Shown here piece by piece: positions 5,303 through 5,498 of a DNA stretch of 5,498 bases. Source of the DNA: Planctomycetota bacterium (lineage in GTDB: Bacteria > Planctomycetota > MHYJ01 > JACPRB01). The notes under the pieces were generated by a model. That model did no database searches and had not been told where the DNA came from. It saw only the letters and a list, made by a program, of their open reading frames with translations. The first letter of the stretch is position 1; each line of letters opens with the position of its first letter. A program made the position numbers and the translations under genes. The stretch lies in NCBI GenBank assembly GCA_023261405.1, contig JAHFOZ010000162.1, positions 4,823 to 10,320 of the forward strand, written 5' to 3'.

Positions 5303-5498
5303 CTACCGCTTCAGGGCCTGCCGGGCCGAGTGAAGGCTCACGCCCAGCGCGCGGCGACAGATCGAGTCCAGCTCCTCGTCCTCTCCCTCGAAGTGGAAGG
5401 TGCGGTGGACATGGGAGAGGCCCTGCTCGGGCTTCAGCGCCGCGGCCGGGGAGGAGGACTCCAGCTCGTAGAAGGGTCCCAGCGGAGGCGTGCCGGGG
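5303..5498 (-). CDS. DUF6786-like protein, C-terminal part (cut by the window edge)
   Basis: Only the last 64 residues are present; the 5' end lies outside the window. Read on the minus strand the frame is open from the edge to a TAG at 5303-5305. The visible protein holds LGPFYELESSSPAAALKP, then SHVHRTFHFEGEDEELDSIC and a final ALGVSL. This tail, with the ELESSSPA block, a paired histidine motif and LGVSL, recalls the C-terminus of DUF6786 proteins, which I associate with sugar-processing loci and a mutarotase-like beta-sandwich. Both the name and the link are from memory. Codon third positions are strongly G/C, as expected of a real gene here. It converges on xylB with 71 nt between stops. 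The family call is moderate; that it is coding is likely. Confidence 0.55.
   Translation of the reverse strand, partial: PGTPPLGPFYELESSSPAAALKPEQGLSHVHRTFHFEGEDEELDSICRRALGVSLHSARQALKR

Overview
The window looks chromosomal, from a GC-rich, Gram-negative-type bacterium. The most likely source is a Planctomycetota member or a similar environmental lineage such as Acidobacteriota or Verrucomicrobiota. This rests on the strongly GC-biased third codon positions, a DUF1207-type envelope protein, a secreted DUF1080 (3-keto-disaccharide hydrolase-like) protein and a receiver-PilZ protein. It is inference by gene content, not a taxonomic proof.

Layout, left to right. At 44-904 (+) is an exported DUF1207-like protein. 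It converges, with only 7 nt between stops, on a minus-strand pair: a small secreted DUF1080 protein (912-1445) and, upstream of it, a response-regulator receiver fused to a PilZ domain (1522-2358). A divergent intergenic region of about 320 nt (2359-2681) separates the regulator from xylA (2682-3842, + strand, class I xylose isomerase) and xylB (3879-5231, xylulokinase-type FGGY kinase), which form a two-gene operon. At the right edge the minus-strand C-terminus of a DUF6786-like protein (5303 to the edge) converges on xylB.

How the parts work together. XylA and XylB form the standard isomerase pathway from D-xylose to D-xylulose to D-xylulose 5-phosphate. The DUF1080 protein, and probably the DUF6786-like protein, belong to families linked to polysaccharide or sugar processing, so the neighbourhood reads as a small carbohydrate-use region. 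No transporter and no sugar-responsive DNA-binding regulator is visible. The receiver-PilZ protein is the only signalling gene and is transcribed away from xylAB.

The most interesting signals are in the 2359-2681 intergenic region. First, a perfect 8-bp inverted repeat takes up the ribosome-binding site of the receiver-PilZ gene, so its mRNA could hide its own Shine-Dalgarno sequence. Second, a good sigma70-like promoter for xylAB has a perfect 12-bp palindrome filling most of its spacer and a 10-bp palindrome at the expected transcription start. I found no mobile element, CRISPR array, tRNA or rRNA, and nothing that clearly amounts to an undescribed multi-gene system.
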